Shown here one piece after another: positions 41,610 through 50,261 of a stretch of 64,000 bases of DNA. The first letter of the stretch is position 1. Each line of letters opens with the position of its first letter. The notes beneath the pieces were generated by a model. The model was not told where the DNA came from. It ran no database searches and worked only from the letters and a program-made list of their open reading frames with translations. The DNA comes from Ehrlichia ruminantium (lineage in GTDB: Bacteria; Pseudomonadota; Alphaproteobacteria; Rickettsiales; Anaplasmataceae), in NCBI RefSeq assembly GCF_009728835.1, contig NZ_CP033455.1, positions 372,001-436,000 of the forward strand, read 5' to 3'. The position numbers and the translations under genes were made by a program.

Positions 41610-42455
41610 ATGGGTATAGCTATGTTGTTACGTAATGACTATGTTAAAGATCAGTTTATTATATATAAAAAATTTACTTATCTTCCTTCAATCATATCTC
41701 GTTTTTTTCGTAAACCGAAAGATAAAACAGTATCTTCTGTTTCTAGTACTATAAATCAGGATGATATTGAACGTGACCTAAAAGAGCAGATTATTGCATT
41801 TTTTGCTGTTACCCTTCATGTTTTAATGTTCAACACGTTGTTTTTCTTTCTATTATTTGATACCTTGTCTAGGTCTTATGAAGGGATATTTGATAAGATA
41901 GGAATTAACCTAACATCAAATAGACTGCTTAATTGTTTGATTTCTTCAGTTGTTATGTCAGGTTTGTGTTTATTTTTTGGATATGTGATACATTATGTTG
42001 TTAAGCGTGATTCTCAACATAAAGGCTTGGCAAGATTTGTGTCTACAGTGAATGATGAAAATGAGCTACTATGTACTGGGGTGAGTACATTTTTTGGTCT
42101 GTTGGTATTACATGTTAACAAAAAATTATTGGATTTTGTAACTGCAAGTAAGGTATCAAATAATAGTGCAAGAGATGTGACCCCTGAGGAAAGAGAAGAG
42201 ATTCAGCGGCAGATAATGAGACTATATACAACACAATACTCCACGGATGATGATGATGATGATGATAAGTTTATTACACTGCCTAGGCGAGAGATGAAGA
42301 CAGATGTTTCAACTGCTGATTCTGATTCTTGTGCTGACGCTGCTACTGATGCTCCTGCTGGTACTGCTACTGATGTTGCTGTTAGTAATGATTTGTATAA
42401 CGTAGTGACTGGTGCTACAAATTTTCAGGAGTCATTGTCAGTCAATCGTTGTTAA
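41610..42455 (+). CDS. Family 2 membrane protein with acidic tail
   Basis: Function unknown. The 281-aa protein has two central hydrophobic segments at about residues 69-89 and 107-128, and a shorter one after the signature ENELLCTGVSTFFGLLVLHV. The same layout appears in the 43478 and 44776 genes. ATG at 41622 would align its start (MLLRNDYVKDQF) with MPIVDEYVRRKL and MAIVDDDIRDKF, so that start is a real alternative. The C-terminal 75 residues differ from its relatives: seven consecutive Asp encoded by a GAT repeat (42245-42265), then an Ala/Asp/Thr-rich stretch. Confidence 0.82.
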   Translation: MGIAMLLRNDYVKDQFIIYKKFTYLPSIISRFFRKPKDKTVSSVSSTINQDDIERDLKEQIIAFFAVTLHVLMFNTLFFFLLFDTLSRSYEGIFDKIGINLTSNRLLNCLISSVVMSGLCLFFGYVIHYVVKRDSQHKGLARFVSTVNDENELLCTGVSTFFGLLVLHVNKKLLDFVTASKVSNNSARDVTPEEREEIQRQIMRLYTTQYSTDDDDDDDKFITLPRREMKTDVSTADSDSCADAATDAPAGTATDVAVSNDLYNVVTGATNFQESLSVNRC

Positions 42456-42520
42456 TATAGTATATATATAAGGATGTAGTAATATATAGATGTAATGTAC
42501 TTTTTGCTATATTGTTGAAT

Positions 42521-42559
42521 GTGAAGAAAGATTATTTTGTAGAAATAATCTTTCTTCAC
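42521..42559. terminator. Perfect 17-bp hairpin after the first family 2 gene
   Basis: GTGAAGAAAGATTATTT (42521-42537) and AAATAATCTTTCTTCAC (42543-42559) are exact reverse complements around the loop TGTAG. It lies 65 bp after the stop at 42455. A T tract is missing, so termination is probable but not certain. Confidence 0.6.
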
Positions 42560-43477
42560 CTACAATGTATGAAATAAGATGATTTATTATATGTAGTAAT
42601 CTTAAATATTGTAGCACGTACTATTAATAAGAAGGTTTTATCTTAGAATTATAATATAGTATTGATTCTAATATAACCATAAAAAATATTAGGTAAAGTT
42701 GTATTGTAAAATGTATATTATGTATATAAAGTGTAACTTATCTTCTTATAAGGTGTGTGATTATAGATATTGATAAATTCTTATAAGAGTAAGTTATTAA
42801 TTTATACTGTTAAAAATGTATGTGATGTTTAGTAAAAATGTCAGTGTTATATATTCAATAGTATTAAAGCTGCAATAAGTATTCCAATTTTATATAGTTT
42901 AGTATGTTATAAATGTAATTTAAAATATATAGATATATTAACAGTTGTGATAATTTAGAGTAATGTATGTTTTGATGTGAAACTATGAATTTTGATAGAT
43001 TGTTGTTTTTCTAGTTGCCTCATGTTCAATTAGGGTGATTTGTTGAGTATATAGAACTAATATAATCTTCATGTTACGTTTGATACGTGAATAGTCACCA
43101 GCATTGTTCAAAACTTTAATTACTTAGTTGTTGTTAGGTTATAGAGTATTTTTCTGAACTATTGCTTGACTTCTTTACAGAAGAGTTATCATGTATAATT
43201 AAGAATATGATATATAGTAAAACATACTATTTATTAAGGTGTGCTCAATTAAATTAAGATGATTTAATGTACAAAATGCTTATTGTATAATAAAGCATAT
43301 TATTATGTTGTCTATTATAAAAATATACTCTGATAATTTTCTTAAAGTTGTAAGAAATAATAATCAATCTATAAAAATATGGCTTATATTTATTAATTTA
43401 TTAATTAAAAGTATTGATAAATAAACCTTATTATGTTAATATTAGTGTTGTTAATTTAGTAGATAATAATATCTCTT
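42560..43477. other. Non-coding spacer
   Basis: About 920 bases. Two loosely similar phrases (TCAATTAGGGTGATTTGTTGAGTATATAG near 43026 and TCAATTAAATTAAGATGATTTAATGTACA near 43249) hint at an old duplication. No gene is supported. Confidence 0.4.
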
Positions 43478-44536
43478 ATGCCTATTGTTGATGAGTATGT
43501 CAGAAGAAAATTGATATCATATAAAGCACTAAGTTTATTGTTTCCTGAGGCTAAAAAAGTACGCGATAGTATATTAAATGAGCACTTATTTATAGCAACT
43601 CATAAAAATTATTCCTTCCCTATAAATTATATAAATTATGTTTCTCGAGAACGTAATTTTAAGGATCAAATTATTAGTGGAATAAGAGTGAGTATGCACA
43701 TTTTTGTTTGTAATACTCTATTTTTTATGATGGTGTGCCTGTGTATTCCTAAATTTTGGAGAACTTTTACTTATAGTAATGTCGGGAGCAGTATTGCTGT
43801 GCATATGTTGCTTTTTCCAATGTTGTTATCTTGCATGTCTGTTATTCTAGGATGTATAATCCATGCTATTGTTTTAAAATCACAGGGTAAGCCTATTTCT
43901 AATTTTCTTGCTACAGAGAAAATGGAAGATCAGCTGTTATGTACTGGTGTGTTCACATTTTTATTTACTGTATTTGTTAGAATTGATAAATTCTTAAGTT
44001 CTTTTAGTATGGATGAAGTAGATAATTCGGTGTACATGGAAAGGGCGTGGGTACAAATGTCACATTTAAAAGATTTGAGCATTAAGTTATATCTTAATGT
44101 TTATTCATTTATGGTATTATATTATGAAAAGCATGAAATGAATATGCATGTTCAACAATATCTTGATAAAATGAAAGATAATATAAAAGATATTGTACAA
44201 GACTTACATTGTAAGCGGCAAATGATTTGTTCTTTAATTGATACATATAAAACAAATTCTCAGTTGTATATAGGTAAAGAACTGTGTAGAAAACTTGACG
44301 ACTTTAGATCTAGTATGTTACATAGTGCTTTCTTATTATATTGTGATGGATTGTACATAATGTATCATCAACCTGGTAGTTATTTGGTTGCCCGTGTGTT
44401 GGAGAGTATTAGAAATATAGCTGATGCTGAAGGGTATGAAGAAGTAGCTAGATTACACGATAAAGATGGTCTGTGTAGCTCAGTAAAAGTAAAAAGTGTA
44501 GCAGTAGAAGAAAGAAGTCCCATCGATTCTGTTTAA
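43478..44536 (+). CDS. Family 2 membrane protein with helical C-terminal domain
   Basis: Function unknown. The 352-aa protein starts MPIVDEYVRRKLISYKAL and has hydrophobic segments at about residues 73-93 and 107-131, then MEDQLLCTGVFTFLFTVFV. Flanking signatures shared with the 44776 gene are CNTLFFMMV (against SNVLFFFLF), PKFWRTF (against AKFWQTV) and LSCMSVILGCIIHAIVLK (against SSCMCVLIGYVAHTIVLK). The C-terminal 170 residues are polar and probably helical, with MKDNIKDIVQDLHCKRQM. The tail differs completely from that of the 41610 gene, which suggests a common membrane module with exchangeable tails. Confidence 0.84.
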   Translation: MPIVDEYVRRKLISYKALSLLFPEAKKVRDSILNEHLFIATHKNYSFPINYINYVSRERNFKDQIISGIRVSMHIFVCNTLFFMMVCLCIPKFWRTFTYSNVGSSIAVHMLLFPMLLSCMSVILGCIIHAIVLKSQGKPISNFLATEKMEDQLLCTGVFTFLFTVFVRIDKFLSSFSMDEVDNSVYMERAWVQMSHLKDLSIKLYLNVYSFMVLYYEKHEMNMHVQQYLDKMKDNIKDIVQDLHCKRQMICSLIDTYKTNSQLYIGKELCRKLDDFRSSMLHSAFLLYCDGLYIMYHQPGSYLVARVLESIRNIADAEGYEEVARLHDKDGLCSSVKVKSVAVEERSPIDSV

Positions 44537-44765
44537 ATGCAGTATATGTTGAGAGGTCTTTTATTTATTGGATAACAGTAATTTAGGTATCTTATAACTC
44601 ATAAGATGTTATATTGAGAAATAAGTAACTGTATATTTTTTTATATAAAAGATTTACTAATTTTAATTGATAAATCTAAAGTATTAAGAAAATAATCAAT
44701 ATATTAGTAATATGATATGAAAATATGTTAATATTTGATTATGTAGTTGAATAGTCAGGTAATAT

Positions 44766-44770
44766 GGAGG
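44766..44770 (+). promoter_or_regulatory. Ribosome binding site deciding the start at 44776
   Basis: GGAGG at 44766-44770 lies five bases before the ATG at 44776. An ATG at 44764 overlaps this site and would leave the start without one, and the downstream start also gives the better alignment with the paralogues. Confidence 0.7.
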
Positions 44771-44775
44771 GTATT

Positions 44776-45888
44776 ATGGCTATTGTTGATGATGACATTA
44801 GGGATAAATTTTTATTATATAAGATGTTAGTCTTAATTCCTTCAGTAATTACTTTAATTAATATTATCTTGCGTAATAAACATAATAAATTTTATGTCGC
44901 TAGTAACTACATTACATATGTTTATGCTAATCGTAGTACTAAAAGTAAAGTGATAAGTATTATAGCAGTTACTATTAATGTTTTTATTTCTAATGTTCTA
45001 TTTTTCTTTCTGTTTTTTAATTGTGCTGCTAAATTTTGGCAGACAGTATTTAATAATACGATAAAAATTAATACGCTTATTCCATTACTTGATTTATTTA
45101 TTGGAGCAGTAATTTCCTCATGCATGTGCGTTCTTATTGGGTATGTTGCACATACAATTGTGTTAAAGAAACATAATTTGTCTTTTAAGGATTTTGTAGT
45201 AAGAGGAGAGCTAGAGGATGAGCTATTGTGTACAGGAATATTTGCATTACTTTTTGTGATGTCTTTACGTATTTGTGCAAAGTTGCTGTATTTATTTAGA
45301 AAATTAGTATTTGGTAAGTTGAAATTGGATGTGTATGTATCATTGGAGTCTGTGAAGTTAAAAATTTTAATAGTAAGAAATGTGCGTGATAAGATCAAGA
45401 TCATGTTATCAGATTTTAATGATATATGTCGTGATTTTAAAGAATTGTCAAAATTAATGGGACCTTCTTTTGTTGCCAAATTAAATACACAAAGAAATGC
45501 TATTGCAGAGGAATGTAAACATTACGAAGATCGGTTTAAATTTTTAGAAGATGTATGTGATAGTTATAATAAGAAGTTTATACGTCAATCTCATGTGCTT
45601 GTTAAATGTGCTAATAATATTCTTATGGATTTAAGAAGTTGTGAAACCCATCTGCATAATATTATGGTAGATATAGTAGATAGTTTAAAAACACGTAGAA
45701 GTAAAAAATGTAATTTGTGTAAAAGTTGTAAAATATTGTTAGAGAACGAAAGAGAATTAAATGTGCTAATTCATAAAATTGAGACTTTACTTGATGAACC
45801 TATGGTGAGTTCAGTAAGAATAGATGTTATCGTTGGATGTGCTTCAGGTAATACTCCATGTTTGGTAGATAAATGCTACTATGGCTAA
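44776..45888 (+). CDS. Family 2 membrane protein with Cys-containing C-terminal domain
   Basis: Function unknown. With the start at 44776 the protein has 370 residues. Hydrophobic segments lie at about 60-80 and 92-125, then ELEDELLCTGIFALLFVMSL. The C-terminal 180 residues are charged and predicted helical with coiled-coil character (IRDKIKIMLSDF-like repeats). They include a cluster CNLCKSCKILLEN with three Cys residues that could bind metal or form disulfides. It lies 240 bp after the 43478 gene in the same direction and is closest to it. Confidence 0.85.
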   Translation: MAIVDDDIRDKFLLYKMLVLIPSVITLINIILRNKHNKFYVASNYITYVYANRSTKSKVISIIAVTINVFISNVLFFFLFFNCAAKFWQTVFNNTIKINTLIPLLDLFIGAVISSCMCVLIGYVAHTIVLKKHNLSFKDFVVRGELEDELLCTGIFALLFVMSLRICAKLLYLFRKLVFGKLKLDVYVSLESVKLKILIVRNVRDKIKIMLSDFNDICRDFKELSKLMGPSFVAKLNTQRNAIAEECKHYEDRFKFLEDVCDSYNKKFIRQSHVLVKCANNILMDLRSCETHLHNIMVDIVDSLKTRRSKKCNLCKSCKILLENERELNVLIHKIETLLDEPMVSSVRIDVIVGCASGNTPCLVDKCYYG

Positions 45889-46699
45889 ACTCTAAAATTC
45901 TATATTCATTTAAAGTTCATCAGTTATGTGATTAATTTTTCAGTAATAATAAGTAGGAGCACAACTTTCATTATGTAGGGTATGTTTTAGAAATAATAAA
46001 TTTATTAATACATTTGTAAAATATGAGGATAGAATGAAAAAGACCCATATAGTGAGTTGTGGTATTTCCTACTAGCAGGAGTGTTATTGTGTATTAAGTT
46101 TAATAATATATAATGATAACCCATATGTATAGTGCATACATATAGAGTAGTTAGTACTATTTAAGTATGTTATGATATAAAAATATTATGTTTAAGTCTT
46201 GGTTTATTAATAAAATTCTTTCTATGTAACTTGTTAGTGTAGTGAAGCTTAAGAAAATATGGTGAGATTGTTTCTCATGATCAATGTTACGTGTTAACGT
46301 GTTATAAATTTAGTACATTATTTCTTATTTTATTGTGTATTAGTTTTATAGTAAGATGTAGCACACATTAAAGTTTTTGTATTCTCTTAAACATGCATAT
46401 TGTTAATGTATTGCAGTAGTCAGTGACAAAGTAATACACAAATTCCTAGAAGTATTAATGATATTACTCAGTTAGGATAATGCTATATATCATCTTATAC
46501 CATATATTACTATTAAGTACAATAAGTAAGTATTAGAATGTTGTATTACTTGAATTATAAGATTGATAGTTTTTAACTATGATGTTTAATAATATGTTTT
46601 AATTATTCTTTATCAAATAATAGTGTGGTACTTACCTTCCTTATGTGTTATTGGTAAGTGTGTATGAGTTTTACACACATCCTTCAACTACTAACACAT
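45889..46699. other. Non-coding spacer
   Basis: About 810 bases between a plus-strand family 2 gene and the minus-strand large membrane genes. No gene, relic or strong hairpin is recognised. Confidence 0.4.
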
Positions 46700-46905
46700 A
46701 GAAAAAAAGGGGAATAGGAGAATAAAGAAGGAGATCTATAATCTCTACCTGTTAGGATTATGGTCATATGCACATGTATTTTGCTGACTTCAGCTGCTAT
46801 ACTACTGCACACTATGTAAGCTTATACACTGGAACATCTAGCCTATCTGATTACGCTTAAGTAATCAGTTATAAACAAAGTCAAACAATGACAATACTAA
46901 AATTT
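46700..46905 (-). pseudogene. Decayed fragment of a third large membrane paralogue
   Basis: The minus strand here matches the 47047-49572 gene around its residues 555-610. The nucleotide match between 46765-46900 and 47761-47904 is evident (CATATGCACATGTATTTTGC against CATATGCATCTGTATCTCAC; both end GGTAATACTAA or ACAATACTAA). Translation gives LVLSLFDFV (parent LVLPLFDLV), then a frameshift, two stops, and YIVCSSIAAEVSKIHVHM (parent DIVASNMANEASEIQMHM). No other part of the gene was found. Confidence 0.75.
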
Positions 46906-47046
46906 AAGGCTAAATGAACCATAATAACAACAAAATTATTACTATTAGTGAAGCAAAATTCTATTTCTTCCGCATATATGTAAGTTTTTAACGCAGAAAA
47001 AATAATAGCAACATAAATTTTTGCATATATAGCTTAGATGTGCTTA

Positions 47047-49572
47047 TTACGTATGCCTCCTTGGTTGTTGGTCTTGTGGTAGTGTGACGGTAGTACTTAT
47101 GTCTATACCAACTAAACTTACACTACTACGACGCCTAGCTGTAGTACTTTGCACTGTGGGATGTACCACTGCAGAAGATAAAGGACCTGAGCCTTCTTCT
47201 GGTGGTCGGTCTTCATGTGTTCCACTGGTGTCATCTTGATTCCCTATACCTATGCTACGACGTGATGGTTGTAATAATATGCTGGATTCACCACAAACAC
47301 GTACTTCTGATAACTCTACATTATCACTATCATAAGACCTAGGAATTATTCTGTCTATACTGCTTCGACGTCTAGTATGTCTATGTGATCTATGTGAAGC
47401 AGATCTTCTTGTACGCATTGTTGCAAGACATTGTTGTACTGGTACACAACAACTACTGCTTGTACTTTGTTCACCTTCTGGTTCTTGTTGTTGTGATGGA
47501 GCATTTAAGTCAGACCTACTCTGTTGTGACTGTCTTTGTTGTTCATGTAGTATCTGTTCTGCTTCTGCGTCTGTAACTTCTGTTATTCTTGGAGATGCAT
47601 AGCACTGTTCCATATTCTGTATTTCTTCTTCAAGATATTGTATCATTTGTGATATGGTAAGACTGCGCTGTTGTCTAATACGTGCTCTTTCAGCTAATAA
47701 CATGAGAGGCAATGGACTTCCAGGTTGTACATTTCTATCTATTAAGTGTTGAATTACAGCCATATGCATCTGTATCTCACTGGCTTCATTTGCCATATTA
47801 CTGGCAACTATGTCAGATTGTACACTGAACAACACATCTATTGCACCTGTGATACTTAAGTAACGTAATTGATCACCAACAAGGTCAAATAATGGTAATA
47901 CTAACAGTGAAGACGCAAGACGAGAAATAGAAGCTACACAGTACCTTGTTAACCTGGATGAGTATGCTATATGTCTGCGATTCCAAAATAATGCCATTAA
48001 TAATGAAAATGGCCTGAGCGCTTTTATGCAGACAGTAAATGGAGTACTATTAATATACAGATTAAGATATTCTAACCCTAATGTTGAGAAGGTGGTAGCA
48101 TATACAATAGGTAGGGATACTACTGCTCTTTCTTGCCTACGATGAGTGTTGCTTGCAAGAGTATTCATCAATGATACACACTTAAGTGGTTCCTCAAGAA
48201 ATGAAGCTGGTAAAAAGAACCTAAAAATACTGTGCTTAAGAATAGTATCTTTTGTAGGGTTAGTTAGCATGTCTGCAGGCTGCATAACAACGTTACCAAT
48301 CCACCGGAATACGACTGCGCCTAAAAGATGATAATGTTGAATAACAGTTAATGAGCTTTGCTGTATTCTATTTTGCAACCTATAGTTTATAAATTGTGAT
48401 CTAGCTGCTGAACAGAAGTACGCTGGTAATGCACAAAGTAATTGAGTGCTAGAAAGTATAGTTGTCCATATTCCAGGTATACCATTAAATATTCCCCAGT
48501 TTTCTGGAAAATACTCAGATGAATGTCCAGGAGCAGGAATAATAGTAGCATTATTTGAAGTGCTATTAGTACTATTATTGTAAACATCAGTAAAATTATT
48601 AGTATTATTAATGTACAGTTCATAGAGAGTACGATTTCTAACAATTACTGTTGAGTTATTATCTGTTAGATTAAGTATGTTTAATATATCATTTCGTGCT
48701 CTGTTAACGGCATGTTCTGAGTACTCACGTACTATCCAAACTGCCCCAATACCTATTATGTATGCGAATGAAAGACTAAGACTGCAAGCACTAACAGCGG
48801 AGGATGCATTAATTATTCTGTTCATGTGTGGATGTTGGGTGGCAAATTCTTGCCTCAAATCTGACAAGACAGAATATCTATACCCTGGTGTAGCAGCAGT
48901 CAAAGATAAGGAGATAGCAGTTATAAATTCTGTAGAAATTTCTTCTTGTGCATTAGATAATGGAAGGCTATTATCATTACTTCTAACAAGTACTGCACGT
49001 GCTAAAGCTCTGAGTAGTGCAGTTTGTGGGGTAATAAGACTTACTCTGCTAGAAATGCTTTGTGCTTCAGTGTATAATACTCCTTCATTGCTAGGGTTTA
49101 TATAACCTGCTACGAATTGTAGATAGTGATCAAGATTCCTTGGGTCAAACCTTCCTGGATATGGTGTTAATGGAGATGTATTATCTTCAGGACGAAATAC
49201 AGATTCTTGAGCTCTTGTAGGATCATTTTGGAGTTGATACAAAAGGAATCTGTTCAAGTCCAAGTACATTTTATGGAATAAAGATAGTTCTATAGACTTA
49301 ATAATCTCATTTTCAATTATGTTGGATACTATAACTAAGTCTTCAAGTGAAAGATGATTGTCAATAAAATAGTCACGTATTTCTTCAGTTACAAGAAGAG
49401 ATGACTCATATACAGTATTTTGCCGATTAAGTAACCTTGTGTTAAATTGATTAATAATATAGCGTAAGGGGTTTCTAAAAAATTGGATAGACCTAGGTGT
49501 GTGGTCTGAAATTAATGATCTGATACGCCTAAGAAGTGATTCCTGTGCTCTGTTTAATCTTATTCTTGCCAT
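47047..49572 (-). CDS. Large multi-span membrane protein, paralogue of the 50262-52703 gene
   Basis: Function unknown. The 841-aa protein starts with about 250 polar, mainly helical residues (first motif LNRAQESLLRRIRSL). A hydrophobic segment follows at 257-281, then an Asn-rich loop at 301-345 holding about eight N-x-S/T triplets. Several further hydrophobic stretches reach to about residue 570. The C-terminal part is polar: ITEVTDAEAEQILHEQQRQ, SRSDLNAP, and basic Arg/Ser/His clusters near residue 720 (RRSASHRSHRHTRRRSS). All these blocks except the basic cluster recur in the 50262 gene. A strong ribosome binding site (AAGGAGGT, eight bases before the ATG) and a promoter at 49680-49708 are visible. 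Confidence 0.85.
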   Translation of the reverse strand: MARIRLNRAQESLLRRIRSLISDHTPRSIQFFRNPLRYIINQFNTRLLNRQNTVYESSLLVTEEIRDYFIDNHLSLEDLVIVSNIIENEIIKSIELSLFHKMYLDLNRFLLYQLQNDPTRAQESVFRPEDNTSPLTPYPGRFDPRNLDHYLQFVAGYINPSNEGVLYTEAQSISSRVSLITPQTALLRALARAVLVRSNDNSLPLSNAQEEISTEFITAISLSLTAATPGYRYSVLSDLRQEFATQHPHMNRIINASSAVSACSLSLSFAYIIGIGAVWIVREYSEHAVNRARNDILNILNLTDNNSTVIVRNRTLYELYINNTNNFTDVYNNSTNSTSNNATIIPAPGHSSEYFPENWGIFNGIPGIWTTILSSTQLLCALPAYFCSAARSQFINYRLQNRIQQSSLTVIQHYHLLGAVVFRWIGNVVMQPADMLTNPTKDTILKHSIFRFFLPASFLEEPLKCVSLMNTLASNTHRRQERAVVSLPIVYATTFSTLGLEYLNLYINSTPFTVCIKALRPFSLLMALFWNRRHIAYSSRLTRYCVASISRLASSLLVLPLFDLVGDQLRYLSITGAIDVLFSVQSDIVASNMANEASEIQMHMAVIQHLIDRNVQPGSPLPLMLLAERARIRQQRSLTISQMIQYLEEEIQNMEQCYASPRITEVTDAEAEQILHEQQRQSQQSRSDLNAPSQQQEPEGEQSTSSSCCVPVQQCLATMRTRRSASHRSHRHTRRRSSIDRIIPRSYDSDNVELSEVRVCGESSILLQPSRRSIGIGNQDDTSGTHEDRPPEEGSGPLSSAVVHPTVQSTTARRRSSVSLVGIDISTTVTLPQDQQPRRHT

Positions 49573-49679
49573 GCATGTTACCTCCTTATAGAAAAAGCAC
49601 TTGACATGGTTGACCTTATTAAGGAGATGATACAGTAAGATATTAACTATTCCTTAACAAGGATTGCATAACCAGAGTA

Positions 49680-49708
49680 ATCTTATATTAAAAAATTGAC
49701 CTGGTCAA
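49680..49708 (-). promoter_or_regulatory. Sigma70-like promoter with overlapping palindrome
   Basis: Read on the minus strand, TTGACC (49708-49703), a 17-base spacer, and TAAGAT (49685-49680) precede the 49572 start by about 110 bases. The -35 box is half of TTGACCAGGTCAA, a perfect inverted repeat around one base (49696-49708). A repressor or activator could bind here. The paralogous gene has the same TTGACC box and spacing. Confidence 0.5.
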
Positions 49709-50261
49709 CGAAAATTTTCGTATTCTTATAACTTTATTATTGTAGTGTAATTGAATAATCGTGTGTTAATATATATTTTTTTAGTATAACATTATTATTT
49801 ATTTATAATTATTAGTATGTATAAGTTATCAAATTTACTTGATATAAATCTAATAAAGTAAGTCTATCAGAGAAATATTATCGAAACGATTAAATATAAA
49901 GTATAGGAATAATTCATTTTAAACTTACTAGTTTATTATGTGCTTTTAAACAAGAATCTAAGGGTAATTTCCTTATAGATTATTGCTATGAGTAGTATAT
50001 ATGACGTTTATTAATGTTATAGCAAATCGTAAAATCTATTATTATCACCCCTATTTTATTAGATAAATTAATTACTCAATTGTTGTATATCAATATTAAT
50101 AAAATATATTTTTATAATATATGATAAAAAACTTAGATATAAAGACTTATTACAACGTTATATACCTGAGATTTTAATTTAGCTATATTAAATTAGCAAT
50201 TCCAGTGTCCTCAGTTAATATTTATATAAATGTATGTATTTTTAGGTATAATCAAGTACCT
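49709..50261. other. Non-coding spacer
   Basis: About 550 bases between the two large paralogues. No gene, repeat or strong hairpin is seen. Confidence 0.4.

Noticed and set aside
44922-45479. 185-codon minus-strand frame
   Set aside because: It lies fully inside the 44776-45888 gene, whose sense frame is supported by two paralogues. It is a shadow frame.
48677-49105. 142-codon plus-strand frame
   Set aside because: Antisense to the 841-aa gene, which is supported by its paralogue and by a promoter and ribosome binding site.
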